DNA of 64,000 bases from Stenotrophomonas sp. 169 (lineage in GTDB: Bacteria; Pseudomonadota; Gammaproteobacteria; Xanthomonadales; Xanthomonadaceae). Under the pieces are notes generated by a model. The model saw nothing but the letters and a program-made list of their open reading frames with translations, searched no databases and was not told where the DNA came from. Position numbers and translations under genes: made by a program. Shown here piece after piece: positions 34,980 to 44,082 of this stretch. The DNA lies in the NCBI RefSeq assembly GCF_014621775.1, contig NZ_CP061204.1, positions 3,554,501 to 3,618,500 of the forward strand, in the 5' to 3' direction. How positions within the stretch are numbered: the first letter of the stretch is position 1; every line of letters starts with the position of its first letter.

Positions 34980-36128
34980 ATGTCTCCCCTGCCCGGTCCT
35001 GCCATGCCTGTTGCTGCCTCCTCCCTGTTCGGTGATCCGGCGGCCATCCGCTGCGAGCGCGCGGTGGCCGAACTGCGTTCCGGGCGGCCGGTCGTGATCA
35101 CCGATGACACCGGCCAGCGCATGGCCGTGATTGCGCTGGACAGTGCAACCGCGCGCAGTTTCGAGACCTTCGCCGGGCTGGCCGACGACCGCCATTACCT
35201 GTTCCTGACTGAAACCCGTGCCCGCGTGCTGGGGGTGGAGGGCATCGAAGCTGCCCAGGGCGTCCGCATTCCGTTGGCGGGCATCCCCTTCGATGCCCTG
35301 CCGCAGCTGGGCTACCTGCGTGAGCCCGGCCCGTTGCCACCGCAGTGGAACCCCGGCGATGCACTCGATGCCGGCGCCGTGGAGCTGGCCCGCCTGGGCC
35401 TGTTGCTGCCTGCGATGGTCGGCCTGCCCTTGGCCAGCGACGATGCACGTTTCGACGGTGCCGCGCAGGTCGCCCTGTGCGACCTGGCCGAAGGCGCGGC
35501 CCACGCCGCCCACGATTACGAGCTGGTGGCACGCTCACCGGTACCGCTGCGCGAGGTGGGGATGACCACCTTCGCGGTGTTCCGCGGCGGCGTGGCCCAG
35601 CGCGATCAGGTGGCGATCATCGTGGGCGAGCCCGACCTTGCAGCGGTGGTCCCGGTGCGCGTGCACTCTTCGTGCCTGACCGGCGACCTGTTCGGTTCGT
35701 TGAAGTGTGATTGCGGCGACCAGCTGCGCCGTGGTCTGCGCAAGTTGAAAGAGCTCGGTGGCGGGGTGCTGTTGTACCTGGACCAGGAAGGCCGCGGCAC
35801 CGGCATCGCCGCGAAGATGCGCGCGTATGGCTACCAGCACGATGGGCTGGACACCATCGACGCCGATGCACAGTTGGGCTTCGGCGCGGACGAGCGCCGC
35901 TACGGCAGCGCGGTGGCGATGCTGAAAGGGCTGGGCATCGCCCGCATCGCCCTGTTGAGCAACAACCCGACCAAGGTCCAGCGCCTGCGCAATGCGGGAA
36001 TGGACGTGGTCGACTGCATCCCGGTGACCGGCGACATCACCGTGGAGAACGAACAGTACCTGCGCACCAAGGCCGAACGTGCCGGCCACCTGCTGGACGT
36101 GGACGCACTGATCCAGGCCGCGCAGTAA
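34980..36128 (+). CDS. ribA: GTP cyclohydrolase II with an extra N-terminal domain
   Basis: The C-terminal half (about residues 180-380) is GTP cyclohydrolase II, the first step of riboflavin synthesis: HSSCLTGDLFGSLKCDCGDQ holds the three zinc Cys, DQEGRGTGIAAK the active-site Arg, and LLSNNPTK the family end. The first 170 or so residues (AVAELRSGRPVVITDDTGQR, YLFLTETRARVLGVEGIEAA) recall the RibB half of RibBA but lack its acidic metal-binding EE motif, so RibB activity is doubtful. Starts at TTG 34971, ATG 34980 and ATG 35005 are possible; 34980 is a compromise. It is about 35 bases after the acyltransferase gene. Confidence 0.85.
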   Translation: MSPLPGPAMPVAASSLFGDPAAIRCERAVAELRSGRPVVITDDTGQRMAVIALDSATARSFETFAGLADDRHYLFLTETRARVLGVEGIEAAQGVRIPLAGIPFDALPQLGYLREPGPLPPQWNPGDALDAGAVELARLGLLLPAMVGLPLASDDARFDGAAQVALCDLAEGAAHAAHDYELVARSPVPLREVGMTTFAVFRGGVAQRDQVAIIVGEPDLAAVVPVRVHSSCLTGDLFGSLKCDCGDQLRRGLRKLKELGGGVLLYLDQEGRGTGIAAKMRAYGYQHDGLDTIDADAQLGFGADERRYGSAVAMLKGLGIARIALLSNNPTKVQRLRNAGMDVVDCIPVTGDITVENEQYLRTKAERAGHLLDVDALIQAAQ

Positions 36129-36142
36129 CCGGCGGACCAGCG

Positions 36143-36246
36143 GTAGCGCCGAGCCACGCTCGGCGAGCGCAGCGGGCTTCCCTCCAAAAGCCGACGCACC
36201 CTCCGTCCATCCGTAGCGCCGAGCCACGCTCGGCGAGCGCAGCGGG
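36143..36246. repeat. Two identical 34-base GTAG repeats
   Basis: GTAGCGCCGAGCCACGCTCG and the bases that follow (total 34) occur at 36143-36176 and again at 36213-36246. They are direct copies of a SMAG-type palindrome plus GAGCGCAGCGGG, 70 bases apart. Confidence 0.75.
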
Positions 36247-36313
36247 CCCTTCGCGGATCGACCCCACCGGGGCAGGCTTCTGCGCTACACAAGCCACCTG
36301 CTACCTTCTGCAC

Positions 36314-36829
36314 ATGCCTGACACCCCCATGACCTCATCGCCCTCCCCTGACGCCACGCCGGACGGCTGGCAGCTGTTGCCGGTGCGCGCCGCGCGGCTC
36401 GCGGCACTGGGCGGCCTGCCCGCGGGCGCCCTTTTCCCCGGCCTGCCTTTCGCTGCTGCGTGGTGGCTGCTGGACCTGCCTGGCGGCCTGCCCGCCGCTG
36501 CAGCGTGGCTGCTGGTCGGCGCACTGATCGGCGCGCGCATCAGCTGGCGCCGCGTGCGGCGCACCTGGTGGCGGCTGGATGACAGCGGGCTGGGCCTGCG
36601 CCGCGATCTGTGGTGGCAGCGCGACACCCGCGTGCCGACATCACGCGTGCAGCACCTCGACGTGCGCCGCGGCCCCCTGCAGCGACGCGCGCGGCTGGCG
36701 ACGCTGGTGGTGCATACCGCGGGCAGTCGCTTCAGTGCGGTGGTGCTGGATGGATTGGACGAGGATGACGCCGAGCGGCTGCGCGATACGCTTGCCCGCC
36801 AGCTCGACCAGGACGCCGACGCCCTGTGA
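36314..36829 (+). CDS. PH-domain membrane protein, YdbS-like
   Basis: The 171-residue product has two hydrophobic helices (AALGGLPAGALFPGLPFAAA, AAAAWLLVGALIGARI) and a bacterial PH (bPH2/DUF304) domain with WWRLDDSGLGLRRDLWW, TSRVQHLDVRRGPLQRR and LATLVVHTAGS, the DUF304 motif. Its stop overlaps the GTG start of the next gene, a larger protein of the same family, as in the ydbS-ydbT pair of Bacillus. Function of the pair is poorly known; it probably forms one membrane complex. Confidence 0.8.
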   Translation: MPDTPMTSSPSPDATPDGWQLLPVRAARLAALGGLPAGALFPGLPFAAAWWLLDLPGGLPAAAAWLLVGALIGARISWRRVRRTWWRLDDSGLGLRRDLWWQRDTRVPTSRVQHLDVRRGPLQRRARLATLVVHTAGSRFSAVVLDGLDEDDAERLRDTLARQLDQDADAL

Positions 36830-38370
36830 GCAGCGTGCCACCGCCGATTCCCGCCACCGATGCCGAACGCCGCCTGCATCCGTGGTCCTGGTTGTTCGTC
36901 CTGATCATGCAGCTCCGGCAGTACCTGCTGCCGCTGGCGGCGCTGCTGGTGTTCGGCCAGCGCGGTGACCGCGATCCGTTATGGGCGCAACTGATCCCGC
37001 TGATCGTCATCGCCTGCCTGGTGCTGGCGTCGGTGCTGCAGTACCTGAGCTACCGCTACCGCATCGGCGAGGACGGCATCACGATCCGCAGCGGCGTGTT
37101 CGCGCGCAACCGGCGCGAAATTCCGTTCGCGCGCATCCACAACGTGGTCGTGCACCAGAACCCGTTGCACCGGCTGTTCGGTGTGGCCGAGCTGCGGCTG
37201 GAGTCCGCCGGCGGCAATCGTCCGGAAGCGGAAATGCGGGTGCTTCGGATGGACGAGGCCCTGGCGCTGGAACAGCGCGTGCGCCATCGCGGCCCGGTGA
37301 TGGCGAACCCCACACCGGACGGCGATCCGGGCACGCCCCCGCCGTTGCCGGAAACCGACACGCGCCACGTGCTGCTGCGCATGAGCAGCATCGAAGTCAT
37401 CAAGCTGGGCATGCTGTCCAACCGTGGCTGGGTGATGGTGGCCGCCGCGCTCGGCGCGCTGGTGCAGGTGGTACCGCGCGACCGCATGGATACGTTCGTG
37501 GAGTACGGCGGGCGTGAGGCCTTCGGCTATGCCAACGGTCTGCAGCCCGGCATCATCGGCATGCTGGTCATTGCGGCGGTGCTGCTTCTCGCCGGCTGGG
37601 TAGCACTGCGCGTGCTCTCGGTACTGTTGGCGCTGCTGCGCTATTACGGCTTCGAGTTGAGCGAACAACAACGACGGCTGACGGTCAGTACCGGCCTGCT
37701 GAGCAAGGTGCGCAGCAGCGTGGCGCTTCGCCGCATACAAGCCTGGACGCTGAGCGAGACCACGCTGCAGCGCTGGGCCGGGCGGCGCCAGCTCAGCGTG
37801 GACAGCGCGGCCAGCCAGGGCAACGATGAGCAACAGCAGCGCGGGCTGCGCGAGCTGGCTCCGTTGGCCGCACCGGCTGACTGCGATGCGCTGGTGCAGC
37901 ACCTGCTGCCCACCGTGCAGTGGCCGCCAGCGCTCTGGCATCCGGTAGCGCTGCGCGGCAGCTGGCGGCTGTGCGTGACCAGCCTGTGGCTGACCCCGCT
38001 GCTGGCGGCGGGCCTGACATGGCGCTGGGGCGGGATGGGCCTGCTGGTGTTGGCCTGGTTGCCGGTTGCGCTGTGGACAGCGCGCTTGCAGATGGCGCGC
38101 ATCGGCTGGCATCTGGATGATCGCTACGTCGCGCTGCGCGGCGGCTGGTGGCGGCGCTGGTGGCGCTGGGCGGAACTGGACAAGTTGCAGGCGCTGCGGT
38201 TGTCACGCTCGCCGTTGGATCGCCTGCTGGGGACCAGCAGCGTGTGGCTGGATACCGCAGGTGCGCGCGGTGATGTGGCGCTGTGCCTGCGCTACCTGCC
38301 GCAGGCGCAGGCCGCCGAAGTATTGGAGCAGTTGGGCCGTGCGCTGGCGCGGCGGCAGTTGCGTTGGTAA
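36826..38370 (+). CDS. PH-domain membrane protein, YdbT-like
   Basis: The 514-residue protein starts at a GTG that overlaps the previous stop (GTGA), so the two are translationally coupled. It carries three DUF304/bPH2 blocks: YRIGEDGITIRSGVFARNRR with RIHNVVVHQNPLHRLFG, a second around LTVSTGLLSKVRSSVALRRI, and a third near DRYVALRGGWWRRWWRW with DKLQALRLSRSPLDRLLGTS, separated by pairs of membrane helices. This matches the YdbT architecture. It has no catalytic residues and probably acts as a membrane scaffold or resistance factor. Confidence 0.8.
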   Translation: MSSVPPPIPATDAERRLHPWSWLFVLIMQLRQYLLPLAALLVFGQRGDRDPLWAQLIPLIVIACLVLASVLQYLSYRYRIGEDGITIRSGVFARNRREIPFARIHNVVVHQNPLHRLFGVAELRLESAGGNRPEAEMRVLRMDEALALEQRVRHRGPVMANPTPDGDPGTPPPLPETDTRHVLLRMSSIEVIKLGMLSNRGWVMVAAALGALVQVVPRDRMDTFVEYGGREAFGYANGLQPGIIGMLVIAAVLLLAGWVALRVLSVLLALLRYYGFELSEQQRRLTVSTGLLSKVRSSVALRRIQAWTLSETTLQRWAGRRQLSVDSAASQGNDEQQQRGLRELAPLAAPADCDALVQHLLPTVQWPPALWHPVALRGSWRLCVTSLWLTPLLAAGLTWRWGGMGLLVLAWLPVALWTARLQMARIGWHLDDRYVALRGGWWRRWWRWAELDKLQALRLSRSPLDRLLGTSSVWLDTAGARGDVALCLRYLPQAQAAEVLEQLGRALARRQLRW

Positions 38371-38400
38371 GGGAGCGGGTAACGCGCCGGCCGCTGCGCT

Positions 38401-38511
38401 CGCCGACCATGGGTCGGCGCTACCGGGATGATCGCCGTAGCGCCGAGCCGTGCTCGGCGGGATGCAGGGATCGCGCGGGGTGCGGAGCAGCCGACTGAAG
38501 TCGGCTCTACC
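38401..38511. repeat. Three SMAG-type palindromes between convergent genes
   Basis: Palindromes lie at 38401-38423 (CGCCGACC/GGTCGGCG then CTAC, reversed), 38437-38459 (GTAG with CGAGC/GCTCG) and 38488-38511 (AGCCGACT/AGTCGGCT then CTAC, reversed). They fill the gap between the PH-domain gene and the minus-strand transferase. Confidence 0.7.
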
Positions 38512-38523
38512 CTGCCTTGGGCG

Positions 38524-39576
38524 TCAGCCCTTCGGGCCCCAATAGCCCAGGTCCTTGCGGATCTGCAGATTGCGCAGCCAGCTGCCCAGCGGCTTGCGTG
38601 CCAGCGTCCCCAACGCGCCGGACACGAACGCATCAGTGGCTGCGATCACCCGCTCGCTGGATCGTCCGTCCCGCCACGGGTGGATCGCATCGGCATACCG
38701 CGTGATCTCGGCCTGCAGCGCGGCCGTGGGGTGCAGCGCCTGCTCCAGCATGGCCGGCAACTGCGCCGCATCATCGAAGTCGATCATGTGCGGCTGCGGC
38801 ACGCGGTTGCGGAAGGTCACCACCGGCTTGTGCTGGACGATGAACTCCGAAACGATCGACGAGGTATCAGACACCAGCACGTCGGCTGCACGCTGCGCAG
38901 CCATCACCTGCTCCGGCTCGACGAAGCAGGCATTCGCGCCGGCCAGCGCGCGGTACTGCGCGAACAGCTCCGGGGCGCACTTGGGATGCAGCGTCAGCAG
39001 CCAGTAGCGCTGGCCCGCCGCGATGTCGGCGGCGATCTGCGGGTACAGATGCGGGGCTGCGCTCAGGCGCTCGGTGAAGGTGGAGCCGAACAGCACCACC
39101 GGTCGCCCGGCCGCCGGAGCACGCAGTGCGGCGCTGGCTCCACCGTCGTCGCGGAACAGGGGGTCCAGCTTCGGCCAGCCGGTTTCCACCACGGTGAAAT
39201 GACCCTGCTCCGCGGCCATCGCCTGGAATGGCGCGGTGGTCGCCGGGCCCTGTGTGCAGTACAGATCGAACATGCCGCGCACCCGGAAGTGCCCCCGCGC
39301 ACTGTCCCGCTTCTGCACGTTGAAGCCATGGAACAGCTGCACCTTGGCACCGGACAGGAAGGTCGGCACCCAGTTGGCGGCACTGAACACGGCCTGCGGG
39401 CGCATCGCCAAGGCCTCGCGCAGGCCGACGCTGGCCACCCCCGGCAACCGGCTACCGGCGGCGCCATCTTCGAACCAGGCGGCAACCTCATGCCCGGATG
39501 CGTGCAAGGCCTCGGCCAACGGGGCGAGAATAGGCAGCGCGTAACGCTCCGTCGCAAACAACAGGTACCCGGCCAT
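38524..39576 (-). CDS. CDP-glycerol glycerophosphotransferase-like enzyme
   Basis: The 350-residue protein has the fold pattern of the TagB/TagF-like transferases: an N-terminal domain (YLLFATERYALPILAPLAEA) and a C-terminal half with VVLFGSTFTERLS, LLTLHPKCAPELF and VLVSDTSSIVSEF, the last two being the family's HP and D-S-S motifs. It should transfer a phospho-glycerol-type or sugar group onto LPS or a surface glycan. The start codon at 39574-39576 directly abuts that of the divergent GT2 gene (CATATG). The frame stays open far upstream, but that is only the low-stop GC-rich antisense of the next genes. The substrate cannot be told. Confidence 0.75.
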   Translation of the reverse strand: MAGYLLFATERYALPILAPLAEALHASGHEVAAWFEDGAAGSRLPGVASVGLREALAMRPQAVFSAANWVPTFLSGAKVQLFHGFNVQKRDSARGHFRVRGMFDLYCTQGPATTAPFQAMAAEQGHFTVVETGWPKLDPLFRDDGGASAALRAPAAGRPVVLFGSTFTERLSAAPHLYPQIAADIAAGQRYWLLTLHPKCAPELFAQYRALAGANACFVEPEQVMAAQRAADVLVSDTSSIVSEFIVQHKPVVTFRNRVPQPHMIDFDDAAQLPAMLEQALHPTAALQAEITRYADAIHPWRDGRSSERVIAATDAFVSGALGTLARKPLGSWLRNLQIRKDLGYWGPKG

Positions 39577-40383
39577 ATGTCCTCCACGACCGCCCACAAC
39601 GAACGGCCTCGCATTTCGGCCTGCATTATCGCGTTCAACGAGGCGGGGCGCATCGGCGACTGCCTGGCCTCGCTGGCATTCTGCGATGAGGTGGTGGTGG
39701 TCGACTCGCAGTCCACCGACAACACGGTGGCCCTTGCCGAGGCGGCCGGGGCCCGCGTGCTGCAGCGCCCGTTCCAGGGTTTCCGCAGCCAGAAGGCCTT
39801 CGCCGTAGAGCAGGCACGCCATGACTGGGTGCTGTGCCTGGACGCCGACGAGCGGGTCAGCGATGCCTTGCGCGCGGCCATCGAGCAGGCCCGCGACGGC
39901 GGGTTCGCGGAGCACCACGGTTACCGCTTCGCCCGCCTGTCGGAGTACTTCGGCCGCTTCCTGCGGCATGGCAATGCCTATCCCGACCGCGTGTTGCGAC
40001 TGTTCGACCGTCGCCATGGCGGCTGGCGCGGCAAGCGCGAGATCCACGAAGCCGCCAGCGTGGACGGCCGCGTCGGCACCCTGCGTGGCGACCTCATCCA
40101 CTACCCTTATCGCTCCCTGCAACAGCAGCTGGCGAAAACAGAAAAGTACGCGCGGATGATGGCCGAGCATGAGTTCGCGCGCGGCAAACGGGCCACCCTG
40201 CCCAAGCTGGTGCTCGCACCCGCTTGGCGTTTCTGGCGTGGTTTTGTGTTTCGAGGGGGCTTCCGCGATGGCTGGCACGGGCTGGTCTACGCCTACGTGC
40301 GCGCCAACTACGTGCGACAGAAGACCATCATGCTGTGGATGCTGCAGCACGGCCAGCCGGTGGCCGACCCGCCGACACCGTAG
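39577..40383 (+). CDS. LPS core-type glycosyltransferase, GT2 family (WaaE/KdtX-like)
   Basis: The 268-residue product is a GT-A fold enzyme: ISACIIAFNEAGRIGDCLAS at the N-terminus, VVVDSQSTDNT and the DXD-type LCLDADERVS. GGWRGKREIHEAA and GDLIHYPYRS are the blocks typical of WaaE/KdtX-type enzymes that add a glucose to the inner LPS core. The ATG at 39577 touches the start of the divergent transferase at 38524-39576, so both must use a promoter lying inside the other gene or share very compact signals. It heads a plus-strand group with the O-antigen-ligase-like gene. Confidence 0.85.
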   Translation: MSSTTAHNERPRISACIIAFNEAGRIGDCLASLAFCDEVVVVDSQSTDNTVALAEAAGARVLQRPFQGFRSQKAFAVEQARHDWVLCLDADERVSDALRAAIEQARDGGFAEHHGYRFARLSEYFGRFLRHGNAYPDRVLRLFDRRHGGWRGKREIHEAASVDGRVGTLRGDLIHYPYRSLQQQLAKTEKYARMMAEHEFARGKRATLPKLVLAPAWRFWRGFVFRGGFRDGWHGLVYAYVRANYVRQKTIMLWMLQHGQPVADPPTP

Positions 40384-40528
40384 CGGGATCGCCACTCCGC
40401 AGGACGCCTGACGCTTGGCCGCATTGCCGCAACGCGTCGCCATGCGCACGCCACTGTCAGCAACACCCCGCCTTTTTGCAACATTCCTCATAGAAGAGGA
40501 TCGCAGCGGGCCATAGCATGCCCGCCCC

Positions 40529-41803
40529 ATGACCCCATCGACTGCCCTCGTCCGCGATGCGCGTTCGCGGCTGCTCGTTGCAGGCCGTGGCTGCGTGGTA
40601 CTGGCCCTGTTCTGCGTCCCGCTCAACAAGCCACTGACCTCCTGCTTCATCGTCCTGGCCGGCTTGGCGTCGCTGGCCGGCGCCGAAACGCGCGCGCGCT
40701 GGCGACAGGCCTGGCATGACCCCATCGCCAAGGGGATGCTGGTGTGGGCCGCCGTGCTGCTGGCCAGTGCGCTGCACGCGCTCGCGGCCGGCCATGGTGG
40801 CAGCGCGCTGCGGGGCTCGTCGCTGTGGACGTTCCTGCTGCCGATGGTGGTCGCTTCCCTGCTGCAGACACCGCAGCAGCGGTGGCGCGCGCTGTACGGC
40901 TTCGCTGCGGGGACGACGCTGGTGTTACTGGCGTCCTGGTTGATGGCTGCCGGGCTGCTGCCCCAGCGCGCCATCGCCGAACAGATGGCCAGCATGCGCA
41001 ACACCGTGTTCAAGGAATACACCCAGCAAGGCCTGGCCACGCTGTTGCTGGCCGCGTTCGCGCTCTCACGCCTGCCGCGTGCCGCCACCCGGCCGCGGCA
41101 CTGGCTGGCCATCGCCATCGCCGTGCTCGCCCTGCTCAATGTCGCCCTGCTGCTGGGTAGTCGCACCAGCTACCTCGCGGCCGTGCCCCTGCTGCTGTAC
41201 TGGCTGTGGGTCGTGTGTCGTGCGACCGCGTGGCGGTGGCGCCTGCACCTGCCGGTCATTGGCCTGTGCCTGGTAGTCGGCGGCAGTGCCATTGCCGTGT
41301 CGGACATCGGCGAGCGGTTGCTGCGCTCGGTATCCACCGAAGTGAGCCGTTACGCGCAGCACGGGGATGCGACGTCCAGCGGCACCCGGCTCTGGTTGTG
41401 GCAGCACACCGTCGACATGGTCAGCGAGGCCCCGATGCTCGGGCGGGGGCTGGGCCAATGGCGGCCGCAATACCAGACGCGGATGGACGACATCCAAGGT
41501 GCAGCGCCGTTCATTGTCGCCCACCCGCATCAGGAATACCTGTTGGTGCTGGCCGAAGAAGGCGCGCTGGGTTTCGCTGCCCTGCTGATCCTGCTGGTGC
41601 TGCTGGCCCGCGTGATCCAGCGGCTGCCAGCACCGCAGCGTCACTTCTTCAACAGTGTGCTGATCCTCTACCTGGTGGCCGGGCTGGGCAATGGGCTGGT
41701 TTCGGACTACACCCACCGCAACACGTTCGTGCTGCTGCTGTCGTGCATGCCCGCCGTCGCCGTGTGGGCGCGACGAAACGCCCGGGTCGACCGCCATGAC
41801 TGA
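40529..41803 (+). CDS. O-antigen ligase-like membrane protein
   Basis: The 424-residue protein has about ten membrane helices and the WaaL/Wzy_C signature region: a large periplasmic loop with SSGTRLWLWQHTVDMVSEAP, MLGRGLGQW and IVAHPHQEYLLVLAEEGALG, containing the conserved Arg and His that ligases use. It would join O-antigen or another glycan to lipid A core at the outer face of the inner membrane, or polymerise it. A similar protein is encoded at 42691-43971 on the other strand. The gene ends overlapping the start of the next GT2 gene by eight bases. Confidence 0.8.
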   Translation: MTPSTALVRDARSRLLVAGRGCVVLALFCVPLNKPLTSCFIVLAGLASLAGAETRARWRQAWHDPIAKGMLVWAAVLLASALHALAAGHGGSALRGSSLWTFLLPMVVASLLQTPQQRWRALYGFAAGTTLVLLASWLMAAGLLPQRAIAEQMASMRNTVFKEYTQQGLATLLLAAFALSRLPRAATRPRHWLAIAIAVLALLNVALLLGSRTSYLAAVPLLLYWLWVVCRATAWRWRLHLPVIGLCLVVGGSAIAVSDIGERLLRSVSTEVSRYAQHGDATSSGTRLWLWQHTVDMVSEAPMLGRGLGQWRPQYQTRMDDIQGAAPFIVAHPHQEYLLVLAEEGALGFAALLILLVLLARVIQRLPAPQRHFFNSVLILYLVAGLGNGLVSDYTHRNTFVLLLSCMPAVAVWARRNARVDRHD

Positions 41804-42683
41804 CCCGACGCTCACGCGCGTGACCGTTGTCTGTGTCACCTACAACAGCGCGCCGGTCCTGCCCGCCCTGGCCGTCACCCTGGCGCGCTTCCGCAACGTG
41901 GTGGTCATCGACAACGGCAGCCGCGACGACACGTTGCACCAGTTGCGCGACCGCGTGCCGCATGCACGGGTGATCGCCCGCACCGACAACGCCGGCTTCG
42001 GCGTCGCCAACAACCAGGCGATGCAGCAGGTTGAAACCGAGTACGCGCTGCTGCTGAATCCGGATTGCCAGATCGAACCGCACGCCGTGGACCTGCTGGA
42101 GCAGACTCTGGATTCACATCCCGATGCAGGCATCGTCGCTCCACAGGGCTGGCGCAGCCTGACCGTGCCACAGAAATCATGGCGGCCCGCCTTCTTCAGG
42201 TCGCAGCCTCCCGGTCAGTACTGTGTGCCGGATCAACTGGTGGCAGCCGAGTGGCTGCACGGCAGTTGTCAGTTGGTGCGCACGCGTGCGTTCGCCGCGA
42301 TCGGCGGGTTCGATCCTGCGTTCTTCCTGTACTACGAAGACGATGACCTGTGCCTGCGCATGCAGCAGGCGGGGTGGCGCTGCCTGCTGCAACCGGCCGC
42401 ACGTGCCTTGCATCCCGGTGGCGCCTCGTCCGCGCCCAGCGTGCGCACGACCTTCATCAAGCAGTTCCACTACGCCCGCTCACGACAGATCGCCCTGCAG
42501 CGTTATGTCAGTGGCGGCGCAGCGTTTGCGCATCGCGCGCGCCTGCTGGTGGCCTGGCTGCCGGCCACTGTCCTGTATGCGCTGATCCTGCAGCGCCAGC
42601 ACGCCAGCAAATGGTTTGGCTGGGGCTTGGCCGGGCTTTGCGCTGCGTTCCACCTCGACGGTATCGCCAACCGGATCCGTTGA
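41796..42683 (+). CDS. Glycosyltransferase, GT2 family (rhamnosyltransferase-like)
   Basis: The 295-residue protein shows a GT-A fold: VTVVCVTYNSAPVLPALAVT, VVVIDNGSRDDT, NAGFGVANNQAM and the metal-binding LLLNPDCQIEP. FFLYYEDDDLCLRMQQAGW is the ED acceptor/catalytic motif common in rhamnosyltransferase-type GT2 enzymes. The C-terminus has hydrophobic stretches that may bind the membrane. It overlaps the upstream ligase-like gene by eight bases and so is co-translated with it, suggesting action on the same glycan. The donor sugar is not identifiable. Confidence 0.82.
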   Translation: MTDPTLTRVTVVCVTYNSAPVLPALAVTLARFRNVVVIDNGSRDDTLHQLRDRVPHARVIARTDNAGFGVANNQAMQQVETEYALLLNPDCQIEPHAVDLLEQTLDSHPDAGIVAPQGWRSLTVPQKSWRPAFFRSQPPGQYCVPDQLVAAEWLHGSCQLVRTRAFAAIGGFDPAFFLYYEDDDLCLRMQQAGWRCLLQPAARALHPGGASSAPSVRTTFIKQFHYARSRQIALQRYVSGGAAFAHRARLLVAWLPATVLYALILQRQHASKWFGWGLAGLCAAFHLDGIANRIR

Positions 42684-42690
42684 GACGCTG

Positions 42691-43971
42691 TTACGCCCGG
42701 TTGCGCTGGTGACGCAGGCCTTCCACGCGTGACAGGCCGGCCAGCACGCCGACGATGGACGCATAGAAGCTGGCGGTGATCTGGTGCGCGAACATCGACT
42801 GGGTCAGGCCGCACAACACGTAGCAGACCACGATCATCACGCCTGCGGCCGCCGGGCCGCGGAAGGTCGCCCGTCCGCTGTGCCGATGCAGCCCCAGGAA
42901 CAGCCACAGCGGCACGCCATAGACCGCCAGCAGCAACAGTGCGCCCAGGACACCCTGGGTTGCGCCCCACTCGGCCAGATCGTTGTGCGCGTGCCCAAGG
43001 TGGCAGCGTGCCTCGAGTGGATCGTCACGGCACACCGGCAGGCGCTGCATCGCGTTGTCGAAATGGCCAACGCCGACGCCGGTCAGCGGGTGGTCCAGGA
43101 ACGTGTCCCACGCCACCTGCAACCGCTCCACGCGCGCCCCTGCGGAGGAATCCGCATCGCCGCGCTCCAGCCGCTGCACATCACTGTGCAGCTCTGTCAG
43201 GCGCACCTGGTGGCGCAGCTCCGGCACACTCACCACTGCCACGACCGACAGGCCCAGCAGCGCCGCCAGGATCAGCAGGCGCCGCTGCAGCGATCCCCAG
43301 CGCAGGGTCAGCGCCATCACCAGGAACACTGCTAGCAGTGCCAACAGCGCCCCGCGGCTGCCGGTGAGCACCAGCGTGGCGCAGCCCAGCGCCGCCGCTG
43401 GCAGGCCCCACGCCCAGCCCCGCACGCCGTGCGGACGACAGAACAAGGCCAGCACCAGCAGCATCACCACCATGTCGGCGAGCACGATGGCATTGGTGAA
43501 CAGGTCAGCACGCGGCGCACCGCCCAGCACCTGCCGCAGCGACAGCCCGAACACGAGCAGCAGGCCCACCACGGCACCGCGCCACAGCCAGCGCAGGCGC
43601 AGTTCCAGCGCGCACACCCACAGCGCGATCCATGGCATCACGAAGAAACGCGAGCGGTTGTCCACGTCGCGGAATCCATGCTCGAACAGCACGACCGACA
43701 GCACACCGGCCGCCAGCACGGCCAGCATCAGCCAGGCCAGCACGCGGATGCTGCGCCCCGCATCGGCGCGGGCGCGCCACAACAGGTCAGGCACCATCAC
43801 CGTGCTGACCAGCAGCAGCAACCCGAACGGCAGCAGGTTGGCCGGGGTGGAGACCACCAACGCCGGCAACAGCAGCAGCCCCAGGTGGCCGAGCCCCTGG
43901 GCGAAGCGCACGCGCGGCGGCTGCGGCAACCGCGCACGGGGGGTGGAGGAATCGTAGGGCGGCAGGCTCAC
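42691..43971 (-). CDS. Second O-antigen ligase-like membrane protein
   Basis: The 426-residue protein has about ten to twelve membrane helices with a Wzy_C-type loop: VLTGSRGALLALLAVF, then VERLQVAWDTFLDHPLTGVG and CHLGHAHNDLAEWGATQGVLG, in which the conserved Arg and His residues of ligases recur. It differs strongly from the ligase-like protein at 40529-41803, so the pair probably have different glycan substrates (for example core ligation versus another polymer). It lies tail to tail with the GT2 gene, seven bases apart, and is followed on its own side by the GT39 gene further right. Confidence 0.75.
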   Translation of the reverse strand: MSLPPYDSSTPRARLPQPPRVRFAQGLGHLGLLLLPALVVSTPANLLPFGLLLLVSTVMVPDLLWRARADAGRSIRVLAWLMLAVLAAGVLSVVLFEHGFRDVDNRSRFFVMPWIALWVCALELRLRWLWRGAVVGLLLVFGLSLRQVLGGAPRADLFTNAIVLADMVVMLLVLALFCRPHGVRGWAWGLPAAALGCATLVLTGSRGALLALLAVFLVMALTLRWGSLQRRLLILAALLGLSVVAVVSVPELRHQVRLTELHSDVQRLERGDADSSAGARVERLQVAWDTFLDHPLTGVGVGHFDNAMQRLPVCRDDPLEARCHLGHAHNDLAEWGATQGVLGALLLLAVYGVPLWLFLGLHRHSGRATFRGPAAAGVMIVVCYVLCGLTQSMFAHQITASFYASIVGVLAGLSRVEGLRHQRNRA

Positions 43972-44082
43972 GGCAGGATCATCGGATCAGGTCGGCAACG
44001 GAAAGGGATACTGCACAGTGAACGCCCAACACGCGCTGTCCAGCAGTACCAGCGGTCAGCGCGGCGGCGTCAGCGGTCGCCT

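Noticed and set aside
38524..41166. An 880-codon minus-strand reading frame
   Set aside because: It starts inside the opposite O-antigen-ligase gene and has antisense-type composition; only the part from 39576 resembles a known family.
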